64,000 nt of DNA, taken from positions 558,001 to 622,000 of the forward strand of contig CBDCVP010000023.1 of NCBI GenBank assembly GCA_965223025.1. Reading direction: 5' to 3'. Under the pieces are notes generated by a model. It did no database searches, had not been told where the DNA came from, and saw nothing but the letters and a program-made list of their open reading frames with translations. The DNA comes from JABDMH01 sp965223025 (lineage in GTDB: Bacteria > Bacteroidota > Bacteroidia > Chitinophagales > Saprospiraceae). Shown one piece after another: positions 20,563 to 30,326 of this stretch (positions are counted from its first letter, which is position 1; every line of letters starts with the position of its first letter). Position numbers and translations under genes: made by a program.

Positions 20563-21273
20563 TTAGTAAATCCGTTTTAGGCTCTTTTTGTTCTTGCACG
20601 ATTTTCTAGTGACATGCTGATTCACATACAAGTAAGCCAGGGAGATGCCAAAAAATTGTTGCTTGACAGGACTGTTATCAAATCTCTTACCCAACTCGGC
20701 TGCACCAAGTTGTGCATGAAATTCTATATCAAAACTCCAAATATGTATACCAGCGACAAGATCCAGTCCATAGTCGATTTCCTTTAGCTCTTTTTGCTGC
20801 CAATAGTCCTCGGTGTTGACATCCGCCGCAACTTCCTGGTCGATAAGAAAGGTGCCATATATCCCGGCACCCGCATATCCGTGCAAAAAATCACTGCCAA
20901 GTTTGAGCAATAATGGATTCAACGCTGCTTTGACGGCCTTCAGATTTACATTGACCTCACGAAAGTCGGTCTCCGTTGGGATGTACTCTTTGGCACCCAA
21001 CTCAATGTAGCTAGCCATTAGGTTGCCTCGTAAATAGTTTGTCCGATAGATTTCACTCTTAAGCCCAAACTCCCAACCTTGATGATCCGTGATTTTTGAT
21101 TCAGGTTGTCCAGGTATGGTGGGTTGGCCAAGATTGGAGGCCACTCTCCCAATGAAGGGACCAAAGCCACCAGCCTGGTCAGTGAAGCTGACTTGGCCGG
21201 ATACGATATTGGCGCCAATCATGAGCATAGCAACGAACAAGGTAGAACGCAGGGTAGAGGGTAGATAGATCAT
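20563..21273 (-). CDS. Predicted outer-membrane beta-barrel protein
   Basis: A 236-residue protein with a signal peptide (cleavage after about residue 26, IVSGQ) and alternating hydrophobic strands typical of small barrels, such as GNLMASYIELGAKEY, GYAGAGIYGTFLI and YGLDLVAGIHIW. The gene tail encodes a basic stretch (RKSCKNKKSLKR), which is unusual for a barrel end and may reflect a terminal frame change. I do not recognise a named family; it resembles the PorT/OmpW-size barrels annotated in Bacteroidota. It is monocistronic as far as can be seen. Confidence 0.65.
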   Translation of the reverse strand: MIYLPSTLRSTLFVAMLMIGANIVSGQVSFTDQAGGFGPFIGRVASNLGQPTIPGQPESKITDHQGWEFGLKSEIYRTNYLRGNLMASYIELGAKEYIPTETDFREVNVNLKAVKAALNPLLLKLGSDFLHGYAGAGIYGTFLIDQEVAADVNTEDYWQQKELKEIDYGLDLVAGIHIWSFDIEFHAQLGAAELGKRFDNSPVKQQFFGISLAYLYVNQHVTRKSCKNKKSLKRIY

Positions 21274-21524
21274 GTCAATTACTTTTTTATGGTAATGTCG
21301 AATGACAGTGAGATGATCTGGACATGGTCGTGAGAGTGGTCACACAAACTGTACCAATTTTCACATTGACCAGCACAAATGAAGGATCGGTCCTTCGGAG
21401 GATTCCTGTTATTTTAAATGTGCACAGAATTATCTGCGTAGCCCTCTGTGAATGAGTCTCTTAAACCTGAATCTAAATCAAAGATTGAGCAAATGTCTCA
21501 CATGATATTGTAGCCATTTAAAAA

Positions 21525-22838
21525 TCAGGGTCTGATCGGCGTACCATCTTTTTTTCTCACCTGAGTCCAATTATACTTAAACTTGTCAGGTAATGGATAC
21601 TTTGCTGCCAGCGCTTCATTGACATCCACACCGAGGCCTGGTTTCTCAGAAACATACATGTATCCATCCTTAACATAGGGAGCACCGGGAAAGATATCAA
21701 GCATGAGATCACTAAAATGCACGGACTCCTGAATCCCAAAATTCCAGATGGCCAGATCGATGTGGGCGTTAGCCGCATGTCCCACTGGTGACACATCCCC
21801 CGGACCATGCCAAGCGGTGCGGATGTTAAACCATTCTCCCAGTCTGGCTACCTTCATGGCAGGGGTGATCCCTCCAATCTGGCTGATGTGGATCCGAATG
21901 AAATCAAACCACGCATTGGCCATGGGATCGACCCATTCGTGAGGACTGTTGAACAGCTCGCCCATCGCTATGGGGACCGTCGTATGCTCCCGCAGCATCT
22001 TGAAATAGCGGTTGTTCTCCGGTGAAAATGGATCTTCTATAAAGAACGGTCGATATTCCTCTAGTTTTTCAATCATACGGATGGCATCCAGCGGTTGCAC
22101 CCGCTCATGAATATCGTGCAGCAGTTCTACATCTTCTCCACAGCGTTTTCTTACTTGTTTGAAAAGCTCAGGAATGGACTTTAGATAGGCATGCTGATCC
22201 ATGTAATTGTCCTCCTGCATGGCATAACCGGCTTCTTTAAAGTCAGGCTGTTTGGCCAAATGGGTCGCTCCGTAGCCTCCCAATTGTACCCTGACATGGC
22301 GAAAGCCGCGTTCCATGTATTTGATCACATCTTCGGCGACTTCTGCCGGTGATTTTCCTCCGGCATGAGCGTAGCAGTCTACCGCAAATCGACTCTTGCC
22401 ACCCAGAAGTTGATAGACGGGCATGCCAGCCATTTTCCCTTTGATATCCCAGAGTGCCTGGTCCAGACCACTCAAGGCATTATTCAGTACGGGCCCATTG
22501 CGCCAGTAAGAACTGACATAGGTGGTCTGCCAGATATCTTCGATGTTCTCCACACTTTTTCCTCTGCAGAAATCATCTAAGTATTCGTCGATTGCTGCAA
22601 CCACCGCATGTGCCCGCTGTCTGAAAGTAGCACAGCCATAGCCCACCAGCCCTGGCTGATCTGTTTCTACTTTCACCATGATCAACTCGATACCATGGGG
22701 GCAGGTTACGATAGATCTTACCTTAGTGATTTTTACGGGATTGCTTGGTTCCGGCACCCTGGCGCTCAATGGTGAGGGCGACATCAGAGGTAGCATGGCA
22801 GCAGCCGCTGTGTTTTTCAGTAGATTTCTTCTATTCAT
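21525..22838 (-). CDS. Mandelate racemase/enolase-superfamily sugar-acid dehydratase (RspA/mannonate-dehydratase-like)
   Basis: A 437-residue enolase-superfamily enzyme with an exported N-terminus: RRNLLK (residues 3-8), then an Ala-rich segment to about residue 26, consistent with the Tat pathway. Metal ligands are Asp242 (in LLHDIHER), Glu268 (in FIEDPF) and Glu294 (in MGELFN). The probable catalytic His344 lies in AWHGPGD. The HDIHER, HGPGDVSPVGHAA and NFGIQE segments fit the D-mannonate/D-gluconate dehydratase (RspA) subgroup, whose members remove water from sugar acids. Many members have very low activity and the substrate here is unknown. Export is unusual for the subgroup and fits sugar-acid processing outside the cytoplasm. 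Confidence 0.88.
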   Translation of the reverse strand: MNRRNLLKNTAAAAMLPLMSPSPLSARVPEPSNPVKITKVRSIVTCPHGIELIMVKVETDQPGLVGYGCATFRQRAHAVVAAIDEYLDDFCRGKSVENIEDIWQTTYVSSYWRNGPVLNNALSGLDQALWDIKGKMAGMPVYQLLGGKSRFAVDCYAHAGGKSPAEVAEDVIKYMERGFRHVRVQLGGYGATHLAKQPDFKEAGYAMQEDNYMDQHAYLKSIPELFKQVRKRCGEDVELLHDIHERVQPLDAIRMIEKLEEYRPFFIEDPFSPENNRYFKMLREHTTVPIAMGELFNSPHEWVDPMANAWFDFIRIHISQIGGITPAMKVARLGEWFNIRTAWHGPGDVSPVGHAANAHIDLAIWNFGIQESVHFSDLMLDIFPGAPYVKDGYMYVSEKPGLGVDVNEALAAKYPLPDKFKYNWTQVRKKDGTPIRP

Positions 22839-23115
22839 GATCGTTAGGAATGTACTAAGAGGAATATTGATAGTACCTCCGAAAACCCGTTCACGGACTC
22901 AGCGAAATTTCGGTCGAAATTTCTAAATGAATCTTTCCGATTTATGCTTGGTTATTTCTCAGTCATTTAGCTCAGGTTACGCTCCTTCGCAATGCCTCGT
23001 CTAAATCGAAAATTTCTCATTTTGAACCTCGTTTAGAGTTTCCGTAGGTACCCATAAGGTAATAATTAATGTACACAGACTCATGGCATCTGGTTAAAAT
23101 CTTATTTTACCCGTC

Positions 23116-23940
23116 ATGAATCCACTTCCGATTGCGGATCTAAGCATAGAAGATTATGAGCACCCATTGGAAACCCAGGCTCTAGAACGTCTCAAAAAGA
23201 CTCATGGACTCGGTAAGGTCATTAGCAAATTTCATGAGCACAGTTTTGAGCACACTATCCGTCTCCAGTATACAGGGAGTAGTTTGGCTGTGCATCCAAG
23301 GACATTTCCAGACTTAGTTTATCTGACAGAAAAGGCATGTGAAATCCTTCAGGTATCGCTGGTGCCAAAACTTTACATACAATCTGCCGACTCATTGACG
23401 GCCATTAGCATTGGTGTTGAAGATCCGGCACTTATCTTGAGCTCAGAGTTGGTGGAAAAAATGACATCAGAGGAGTTGCTTTTTGTGATCGCCAGAGAAG
23501 TGGCACATATAAAAAGTGAGCATATATTGTATCAGGAGATCGGCATGATATTTCCTGAGATCATTGAGGCGTTGTCAGTGGTGACTTTGGGCCTCAGCTC
23601 TGTCCTTTCTACAGGGTTGAGGTACGCATTATTTGCATGGAAGGAAAAAGCTGAGTTTACAGCTGATCGGGGAGGGCTGGTTGCTTGCCAGGATGTGGAA
23701 ACGGCAAAATGGGTGTTGGCGAAGTGGGCGGGCCTGCCGGAGCGATACTGGTCGACTTTCCCGATCGAGGAGTTTGCTCTCCAGGCCCACCAATATGAAA
23801 TGTCCACACTGAAGACATTCGACAAAGTAGTAGGTTTTTTTCTAGGTGACAATAACTGGTCTGTGGCGCGTGCCAAGGATCTACTTGACTGGATCGAAAC
23901 AGAAACTTACCAAAAGCTCTTCCAACGTCGAATCGGATGA
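23116..23940 (+). CDS. M48-like metallopeptidase homologue with altered zinc motif
   Basis: A 274-residue protein with the peptidase M48 layout. The helix expected to carry HExxH reads AREVAH, so Arg127 replaces the first zinc histidine while Glu128 and His131 remain. Downstream KSEH and the third-ligand region EFTADRGG (Glu180, Asp184) are typical of M48. No signal peptide is visible; a weakly hydrophobic stretch at about 146-172 could touch the membrane. The loss of a zinc ligand suggests a pseudoenzyme or altered metal site, though a divergent active subgroup cannot be excluded. The gene stands alone between convergent and divergent neighbours. Confidence 0.82.
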   Translation: MNPLPIADLSIEDYEHPLETQALERLKKTHGLGKVISKFHEHSFEHTIRLQYTGSSLAVHPRTFPDLVYLTEKACEILQVSLVPKLYIQSADSLTAISIGVEDPALILSSELVEKMTSEELLFVIAREVAHIKSEHILYQEIGMIFPEIIEALSVVTLGLSSVLSTGLRYALFAWKEKAEFTADRGGLVACQDVETAKWVLAKWAGLPERYWSTFPIEEFALQAHQYEMSTLKTFDKVVGFFLGDNNWSVARAKDLLDWIETETYQKLFQRRIG

Positions 23941-24117
23941 TGGCCCTTTGCTAGTGCGCCCTCCAGGTGCGTGTAGGTCAAGGGTACCCATCCAGTAAAT
24001 TCCAACACAGTTCCCTGCCAGCTGACACCATCGCGATAGGGGATTACATGTGAAGATTCATATTATCTGATATGCCTTCCGCTATCACTATTGCAAAAGC
24101 CGAATCAGCTGCAAGAT

Positions 24118-24912
24118 CTATCGAATAGGAAGTTCATCAAAGGTCTTTTCGATGTCATCCATCAGATCTATGACTGACTGGACACCCCACTCCAAGAAGT
24201 TTTCTCCTTTACCTGGTGCTGCTTTTGTGGCATCGCCCCAGGTACCACTTTTCGTCATCGCATAAACACTACCTGGTGCCGAAAAGAAAAAAGCGGTATG
24301 CAGGGCTGGCGACATGGTTTTAGTATCTGGAAGGTTAGGGAATTCAGTGTTGAGATGATCCATATCTACCAAATCAGGTCTGATGGCGAGGATCATTGAT
24401 ACTTCTCCCTCTCCTGCATGCAGTCCTTTGCCATTTTCGATGACCTGCATCCATTTTTCCTGAGGTATGCCATCCCAATAATTAAAGGGGAAGGCTTTGG
24501 CATCCTTAGGCAAATGCTCGGCTGCTTGTGCACAGGCATAGGCCAGGGCATAGGTGTTGTCATAGTGTCCATTGAGAAATACAATGCGTTTGAATCCAGC
24601 GCGGGAAAATGAGATGGCCAACTCCTTGATCGTCGCCATGAAAGTTTCGATGCTTAAACTAAACTCACAAGCAAAGCCCCGGTGCGGATAGGATAGCGTA
24701 TAGGGGAGGGCTGGTGCCACCAGCGCATCCCCTTGCTTCTCAGCTACGCGGCGAGCAATTTCTTGAGGGATTAGGACATCTGTACTGACCGGGGAGTGTG
24801 GTCCATGTTGCTCTGTGGCACCCACCGGTACATAGATGGTATGATGCTGAGTGAGAAATTGTTCTAACTCCCGGTTGGTGATTTCCGCTAAGAAAACTGA
24901 TTTGATCGACAT
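24118..24912 (-). CDS. Creatininase-family amidohydrolase
   Basis: A 264-residue cytosolic protein of the creatininase/MftE/FAPy-deformylase family. Metal ligands are seen in GATEQHGPHSP (Glu34, His36) and STD (Asp45). Further on, FLNGHYDN carries the conserved histidine and HAGEGEVS the Glu of the second metal. Family members cleave cyclic or linear amide bonds (creatinine, formamidopyrimidine, mycofactocin precursor); the substrate here cannot be assigned. There is no mycofactocin or creatine gene nearby. It is monocistronic on the minus strand. Confidence 0.9.
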   Translation of the reverse strand: MSIKSVFLAEITNRELEQFLTQHHTIYVPVGATEQHGPHSPVSTDVLIPQEIARRVAEKQGDALVAPALPYTLSYPHRGFACEFSLSIETFMATIKELAISFSRAGFKRIVFLNGHYDNTYALAYACAQAAEHLPKDAKAFPFNYWDGIPQEKWMQVIENGKGLHAGEGEVSMILAIRPDLVDMDHLNTEFPNLPDTKTMSPALHTAFFFSAPGSVYAMTKSGTWGDATKAAPGKGENFLEWGVQSVIDLMDDIEKTFDELPIR

Positions 24913-25077
24913 GTCATTGGCATTTTTAATTATTGCACTAATTTAGGAGGATATCGCGAGGGTCCAAGGATTTGTGAATCGAAGGAATGCGGTGGATCAT
25001 GTCGAGCACCCATGCTCTAATCCATTATTATGCCTCTATTTTCTAAGACCGTTTTCTGTCAAACATTGGATGGTGTG

Positions 25078-26658
25078 ATGTGGAAGGCATTTTCAAAAGT
25101 GGGATTATTTATGGCTGTCCTGACCTGGCAATCACTCATGCCCCTTATGTCCTGTCAACCCGATCAGTTGATGGATTCGAAGGAAGAACGTTCGGAAAAT
25201 GTTGTGTTGATTTCAGAGGATGCGCCAGTTCCTGGACGGCACTATAGCTCTCAAGACAGTGTAGGGCAGGAGTTCATAGACACAACTGGTCCATATTCTC
25301 CAGTGCAATCTCCAATCTTCACCTATGTTAACCCAGGTGGAAATCTGAGGCAGTGGGCCCCAAAGCCTGCCATCAGCGATACTATGGTGATTCCATGCCA
25401 TCAGGAACGTGTAGAACTCAGTATCCACAATGTGTGGGCCACGATGGAGACTACCTTTCTTCTCGAGAAAGGTGACACTGTCATCTTTGACTATCCTAAT
25501 CAATGGCCTCGAGCTACCATCGTCAATAGAACGGTCAGTGATACGGCTCTAAACTACAACCGATTCCGTCAGGCCAAACTTTTTAACAACGGCTGGACCA
25601 CACACAGCAAAGTGCTGCTCGGAATACTATCAAAGCCGAGGCACCTTTGGAATGAGACGACACTGTACTACTATCAAGAATCCATCAAGGCCAGTCACCA
25701 AGAGCTCCAATTATTGAGAGATTTGCTAAACAAAGGAGTTATTACTGATTTCGAGTATGGTTATCGGAAGTCTTGTCTGGAAGGATTGATGGAGCGACAT
25801 AAACAAAATCGGTTGATTGGAACTTGGTTGGAAAACCATCGCGATGCTGAACAAGCAGAAATGCGTGACAGTTTGTTTGGTTTTGATTGGTCCGACACGG
25901 ACTCTCTCATGATTTACTCATTTTTCAGGAAACATTTAGATCAAATTTCGCAATATGATTTGGATGTGCAGCAGAGTGAATATCCAGGGGGAGGAGGGTC
26001 CTTTATCGACTCAAAAGCTCGTTTTGACATGATTATAGAAGATCCTCGATTTAATCGTGCAGCAAAAGAGTTCTTGCTTGAACAGGCATTTCATGGAATT
26101 GTTCGAAACGATCAGGTAGCTGACATCCACAAATACTTTGGAAGGTTACAGCGCATGACAACTGATCAATTCAGATTGACTGAACTTATTGAAAAATACC
26201 AGCTGGATTTCACTTCAACCGATCAGCTTCTGATGACGGATCTACATGGTAACCAAGTCACCTTGGATCAACTTCTGAAAAAACATCGAGGAAAATGGAT
26301 GTATATCGATTTTTGGGCTAGTTGGTGCCGGCCCTGTCGAGACCTGATGCCCCACAGTCGTAGGCTGGAGTCGTCACTGGCCACTGAAAATATCATGTTC
26401 GTCTTTTTGGCATTGAATGATGATAAAGAAAAATGGAGGGAAGCCATAACCCATGCTAAGATACCAGGTGACCATTATTTCATTGAGAACAGTAACACTT
26501 CTCAAGTATTAGGGCAGTTGCAAATCCACACGATACCCCATTATTTGATCTATGATCCCTCGGGTGAACTGGTCAATGCCGTGCACATCGGCCTGGTCAG
26601 GGAGCTGAAGCACAGTTGTTGGGGTACATGCGGCAGCATGATCAATAGTTGTGCCTGA
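25078..26658 (+). CDS. TlpA-like thioredoxin-domain lipoprotein
   Basis: An exported thioredoxin-fold protein of about 526 residues. I place the start at 25078 because the following residues form a lipoprotein signal (hydrophobic core, then LMSC); an in-frame ATG at 25030 would add 16 residues that weaken the signal. A long N-terminal alpha/beta region of unknown fold spans about residues 60-380. A C-terminal TlpA/AhpC-TSA domain follows with the redox motif WASWCRPCRD near residue 417. This layout is common in Bacteroidota, where such proteins act as periplasmic thiol-disulfide reductases. The last residues (SCWGTCGSMINSCA) are unusually cysteine-rich and may mark a frame change near the stop. 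Confidence 0.88.
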   Translation: MWKAFSKVGLFMAVLTWQSLMPLMSCQPDQLMDSKEERSENVVLISEDAPVPGRHYSSQDSVGQEFIDTTGPYSPVQSPIFTYVNPGGNLRQWAPKPAISDTMVIPCHQERVELSIHNVWATMETTFLLEKGDTVIFDYPNQWPRATIVNRTVSDTALNYNRFRQAKLFNNGWTTHSKVLLGILSKPRHLWNETTLYYYQESIKASHQELQLLRDLLNKGVITDFEYGYRKSCLEGLMERHKQNRLIGTWLENHRDAEQAEMRDSLFGFDWSDTDSLMIYSFFRKHLDQISQYDLDVQQSEYPGGGGSFIDSKARFDMIIEDPRFNRAAKEFLLEQAFHGIVRNDQVADIHKYFGRLQRMTTDQFRLTELIEKYQLDFTSTDQLLMTDLHGNQVTLDQLLKKHRGKWMYIDFWASWCRPCRDLMPHSRRLESSLATENIMFVFLALNDDKEKWREAITHAKIPGDHYFIENSNTSQVLGQLQIHTIPHYLIYDPSGELVNAVHIGLVRELKHSCWGTCGSMINSCA

Positions 26659-26783
26659 AAAGAACACCTCGCATCAAAAAGTGCCTGACATGCAATGATT
26701 AGGGCACATCCATATGATTTATTCAGCTACTACACTTTGAAAAGCCAAGGTAAGGTAGTCATCGCGCCAACTCTGTATGATGC

Positions 26784-29297
26784 TCACATTTTGACGATTG
26801 GTGCAGCATAATTAAAATCAGCATTCCATATGTTAATTATCAATGCACCGGGCTCTATGTTGTAAAGATTTAGTGCGGCCGCACCTTGATCGAATATGAC
26901 CTTTCCCGAGCTTATAGCTTTACCCGAACTTGCATCATAGACCGTGTACCAAGCCTCCTTACCATAGTTCTGCGTAGAGTGCTTAATGGTTAGGAAGTCA
27001 CGACCAACTGGATTAGGAAAAAGTTGAACCGATTGATTGGTAAAGCTTTCTGTAGAAGTTGTTTTTGTTGTGTGGTTCAGCACTCGGACCAATCCAGCAG
27101 CACCAGATGGAGAAATTAAATCGCCCGCAATATAATAGGATTCATCATCAATAATTGCGATAGCTTCAATTTCTATATCCTCAAAATCGCTAAGAAACGG
27201 GGAAATAAAATTTCCTTCTTGGTCAATTAGGGCAACACCATTATCAATTCTATGATGATCATAATCATTGAAAACTCCACTGACAATGATATGTCCGTTT
27301 GGTAGGAGAGCGGTAAAACCCAAATAGCTTCCAAAGCGGTCGGATGAGGTGAAAGACGGAAAAAAGGATAGTTCTTTCGCTCCATTTGATTTTATTATTG
27401 CAAGTTTTGCCACTAATTTGTTCAGTTCATTGTCGAACGTATTTCCCACAAGAAGAATTTTGCCAGAATCAAGCGAAATACTTGATCTGACCATAAAATC
27501 ATCAGATAAACTGAGTTGGAACGTCGTATCTCTCTCGCCATCTGGCATAGTTCTAACGATTGGTGAAGCTATCGAGCCATCATATTGGATCTTATGACCA
27601 TAGATTACAAGTCTATCATTATCTTGTACAAAAAAGCCATTATACCTTTCAAGGTCATCAATATACCTCTGATTCAGGTCAGTTACTCTCTCATAATCAG
27701 GTGTTAATTCTATTTTGATGAGTTCCTGAGATCCAACACCATTTGTGGCAACTGCCCCTCCCAATCCAACATAAATGTTATCATCTCCATCTACATCCAA
27801 GTAAGATACGGCTCTTGATCCCTCAAACCTGAGGATAATTTCCCCAATCAAATTTCCGTCTTTATCCAGATTTATTAGGCCATTAAATGGCTGAATAGGG
27901 TTACTTAAACTTGTTCTGCTACTTAGTAAGATTGATTCATCGGACTTTTCCCTGATATTGAAAACTGGAGTGTTGACGCCAACATGATTGGTATTGAAAG
28001 AACTGTCAATCTCACCATCTGAATTTAAACGGACAAGATTTTGTACGAGCTGACCATTGACGTAATCGAAATCACCGCCTACTATTAATTTACCACTCTT
28101 TTGCCTTAAGACATCTCTTATCTCTCCAACCCGATAGATACTGGCTTTAAAAGAGGGGTCATCATGATATGTGGACACACCCTTCACCAACTTACGAAGT
28201 CCGGTGGTCAAGGTATTGTTGAAATTCTGAAAGCTACCAGCAACTATTTGACCGCCGCCAGAGCATGTCGCTAATCGATACACTTTGCCGTTAAAACCCT
28301 TTTCAAAAAGGACTGAACTTGAACCGTCGGTCTCCATTGAAATGACCTTATTACCTGCTACTATAAAAGTACTGTCAATGTTGACAGCCGAGAGGCTTGC
28401 CTGTGCAACATTCAGCGTATGTGTGATTACTGAATCATCAGAAGACCTAAAAATCGAGATGTTGGATTCTGATGGGATACGCACTGAAGGGGATGTCAGA
28501 ATTCCCATAACTCCATTCTGAAGGATGGCAATATCATCCAATCGATCGCTTGCATTAGTTGAAACCATTGGATTGAAAACTGTATCGATTTCTCCAAGGT
28601 AATTTAGGCGGTACACATCTTGGACCCTTTCACCAAAAACAAGATCAATACCAGCAACGAACAGGTCATTCGAATCTAGAGCTGCTAGACGAGGTGCCGC
28701 ATTTCCCATACCAGGCAAATTTCTCAACTCTTTTGACGAAAACTGTTGATTGATCGTCCCATCACTTTCCAAAAGAAGTAAACCGTGAACACCACAATTT
28801 GTCTCCAGACTGGTGTCGCAACGAATGTAGCTCAAGAACACCTTCTTATCTTTCAAAATCACCAGATCAGTAATGGCAAATTCCTTGTTCGTTATCGGGG
28901 TATATTCCTGATCAATACTGCCATCCCTATTTAACCTCAGTAAACTGGCAATATAATTTCCATGGTCATCAAAAAAACTGCCGCCAATAAGAACCTTGCC
29001 ATCGTGTTGAGGTTTAAATACACCGGGTATATTCTCTATTTCAGAAGTGTACGAAAAACTCGGATCAAGCTGTCCATCCGGATACAAACGACAAAAACTT
29101 CTTGACCTACGGCTGTTCTGGAATTGAAAATCACCACTGATCAATATCTGGTCTTCAGCTGTAACCTGTACATTCCAGGCATTAGCCGACTCCGTGATCA
29201 TTGGGTTGAAGGCAATATCGATTTCTTGGCTCACTACCTGCGTGAAGCCTAGCATGATACCGAGAAGAATCAAGAGGTAATTTCGAGATTCGAGCAT
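26784..29297 (-). CDS. Delta-60-repeat protein with type IX secretion C-terminal domain
   Basis: An 837-residue secreted protein with a signal peptide (cleavage near VVSQE, about residue 24). The body is made of delta-60-type beta-propeller repeats, recognisable by recurring D-G-x-x-D-x-x-F/Y units such as DGQLDPSFSY, DGSIDQEYTPI, LGEIDTVFNPM and DGEIDSSFNT, each preceded by GGxF/GDF strands. The C-terminal 80 residues have the LFPNPVGRDFLTIKH start and a beta-sandwich layout of a T9SS type A sorting domain, so it is exported across the outer membrane and attached or released. The ligand is unknown. A consensus promoter lies at 29323-29353. Confidence 0.9.
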   Translation of the reverse strand: MLESRNYLLILLGIMLGFTQVVSQEIDIAFNPMITESANAWNVQVTAEDQILISGDFQFQNSRRSRSFCRLYPDGQLDPSFSYTSEIENIPGVFKPQHDGKVLIGGSFFDDHGNYIASLLRLNRDGSIDQEYTPITNKEFAITDLVILKDKKVFLSYIRCDTSLETNCGVHGLLLLESDGTINQQFSSKELRNLPGMGNAAPRLAALDSNDLFVAGIDLVFGERVQDVYRLNYLGEIDTVFNPMVSTNASDRLDDIAILQNGVMGILTSPSVRIPSESNISIFRSSDDSVITHTLNVAQASLSAVNIDSTFIVAGNKVISMETDGSSSVLFEKGFNGKVYRLATCSGGGQIVAGSFQNFNNTLTTGLRKLVKGVSTYHDDPSFKASIYRVGEIRDVLRQKSGKLIVGGDFDYVNGQLVQNLVRLNSDGEIDSSFNTNHVGVNTPVFNIREKSDESILLSSRTSLSNPIQPFNGLINLDKDGNLIGEIILRFEGSRAVSYLDVDGDDNIYVGLGGAVATNGVGSQELIKIELTPDYERVTDLNQRYIDDLERYNGFFVQDNDRLVIYGHKIQYDGSIASPIVRTMPDGERDTTFQLSLSDDFMVRSSISLDSGKILLVGNTFDNELNKLVAKLAIIKSNGAKELSFFPSFTSSDRFGSYLGFTALLPNGHIIVSGVFNDYDHHRIDNGVALIDQEGNFISPFLSDFEDIEIEAIAIIDDESYYIAGDLISPSGAAGLVRVLNHTTKTTSTESFTNQSVQLFPNPVGRDFLTIKHSTQNYGKEAWYTVYDASSGKAISSGKVIFDQGAAALNLYNIEPGALIINIWNADFNYAAPIVKM

Positions 29298-29322
29298 TGG
29301 TATTTATTCTGGTGAAGGTTTT

Positions 29323-29353
29323 CAAATATACAACTTACGTCTTAGATAACAAT
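29323..29353 (-). promoter_or_regulatory. Bacteroidota-type promoter of the T9SS protein gene
   Basis: On the minus strand ATTG, 19 bases, then TATATTTG matches TTTG-N19-TAnnTTTG except for the first base. The -7 box ends 26 bases before the ATG at 29297. Confidence 0.65.
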
Positions 29354-29905
29354 TTAATATCGCGCTATTATGCGCACAAGCTTCCAGCGTGTCATTATCT
29401 TGGTTTAAGACTTGGTATACATAAGGATTTTGTTCTTTGAAGCAGTATTGACTATAATATGGTAGGGTCATGGATGATATCAACTTCTTATGAATTGTCG
29501 TACGACTATCCCGATAATTGACTGATAGGGAGGCCGTACGCATTGACACTGACACATGGTCAGTATCCAGATGTTATTTCGGAGCAAACTGTGCCACTAA
29601 TCGATGGTTCAAGCTGGTGGTTGGTATGTTTTGGTCAGGATTTCTATCCTTCATGAGAGACCCACGACCAAAGCGTCGCTAGAAGCCAAACCGTGCATAA
29701 CCTGTACCGCCTTGGCGGTAGCCCCACTCTATAAGGCTATGGATGATGAAGAGCTAGTGTAAGAGAGACAGCCGGGGGGTGTAGTTATTTGACGAACGAA
29801 AACACTAGTGTGGCCTCCAACGTCATATGGATGGGATTGGGCAATTCATCGTAATATATTTCGATCACACATTAGTTTTTACAATTATGTGTTACTTTGG
29901 TGGGC
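29354..29905. other. Intergenic stretch without a supported gene
   Basis: About 550 bases. A 77-codon minus-strand ORF (29322-29555) has no recognisable domain and overlaps the promoter of the neighbouring gene, so I do not call it. The stretch holds copy 2 of a dispersed element and a tight palindrome TACCGCC-TT-GGCGGTA at 29705-29720. Confidence 0.5.
29680..29707 (+). repeat. Dispersed short element, copy 2
   Basis: Second copy of the element at 17828-17855: TAGAAG, two variable bases, AAACCGTGCATA, then GTAC after four bases, of which one matches. A GATGATGAAGAG block follows 35 bases later instead of 16; the extra bases contain the GC palindrome 29705-29720. Confidence 0.5.
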
Positions 29906-30265
29906 ATGATTGACGATGAATCAATGCGTACAATTGTAGCCGTTTTCTTCAGCCTTTTCGGATTGTTCCATTTTCTGTTTGGCCGGCATGTGGAGCGCTA
30001 TGCTATTGATGGGGGGCTCCTCAATTCATTTATTGCTGTCCGTATGAGTGGCGCCTTAATGGTGGTGGGCAGTGTGGCTTTGTTCTTCGACAAATATCGG
30101 GTTTATGGATGCTATGCGATCTGCATTTTTCTCCTTCTCTCTGCGATCATCATGCATAAATTTTGGGAGCAGGAGACCTTGTCGGATCAGATCAAAGAAT
30201 TTTTGCAATTCATGAAGAATATTCTGCTGACCCTATTTCTGTGGCACCTATCTGCGCACTTTTAG
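29906..30265 (+). CDS. DoxX-like integral membrane protein
   Basis: A 119-residue protein with four predicted membrane segments at about 10-25, 40-58, 65-85 and 97-115. The MHKFWEQ segment before the last helix and the overall size fit the DoxX/SURF4-like family of small inner-membrane proteins, whose role is generally unknown. I start at the ATG at 29906; TTG at 29897 and GTG at 29900 are also in frame. The downstream genes converge on it from the minus strand. Confidence 0.7.
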   Translation: MIDDESMRTIVAVFFSLFGLFHFLFGRHVERYAIDGGLLNSFIAVRMSGALMVVGSVALFFDKYRVYGCYAICIFLLLSAIIMHKFWEQETLSDQIKEFLQFMKNILLTLFLWHLSAHF

Positions 30266-30326
30266 TGGATCATCAATCTTCCTACGCTCATTAAATCCAC
30301 TATTACCTTGTTCCGTGGGCACTTCA

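Noticed and set aside
29322..29555. 77-codon minus-strand ORF in the intergenic region
   Set aside because: No recognisable domain or signal, and it overlaps a consensus promoter for the adjacent T9SS gene.
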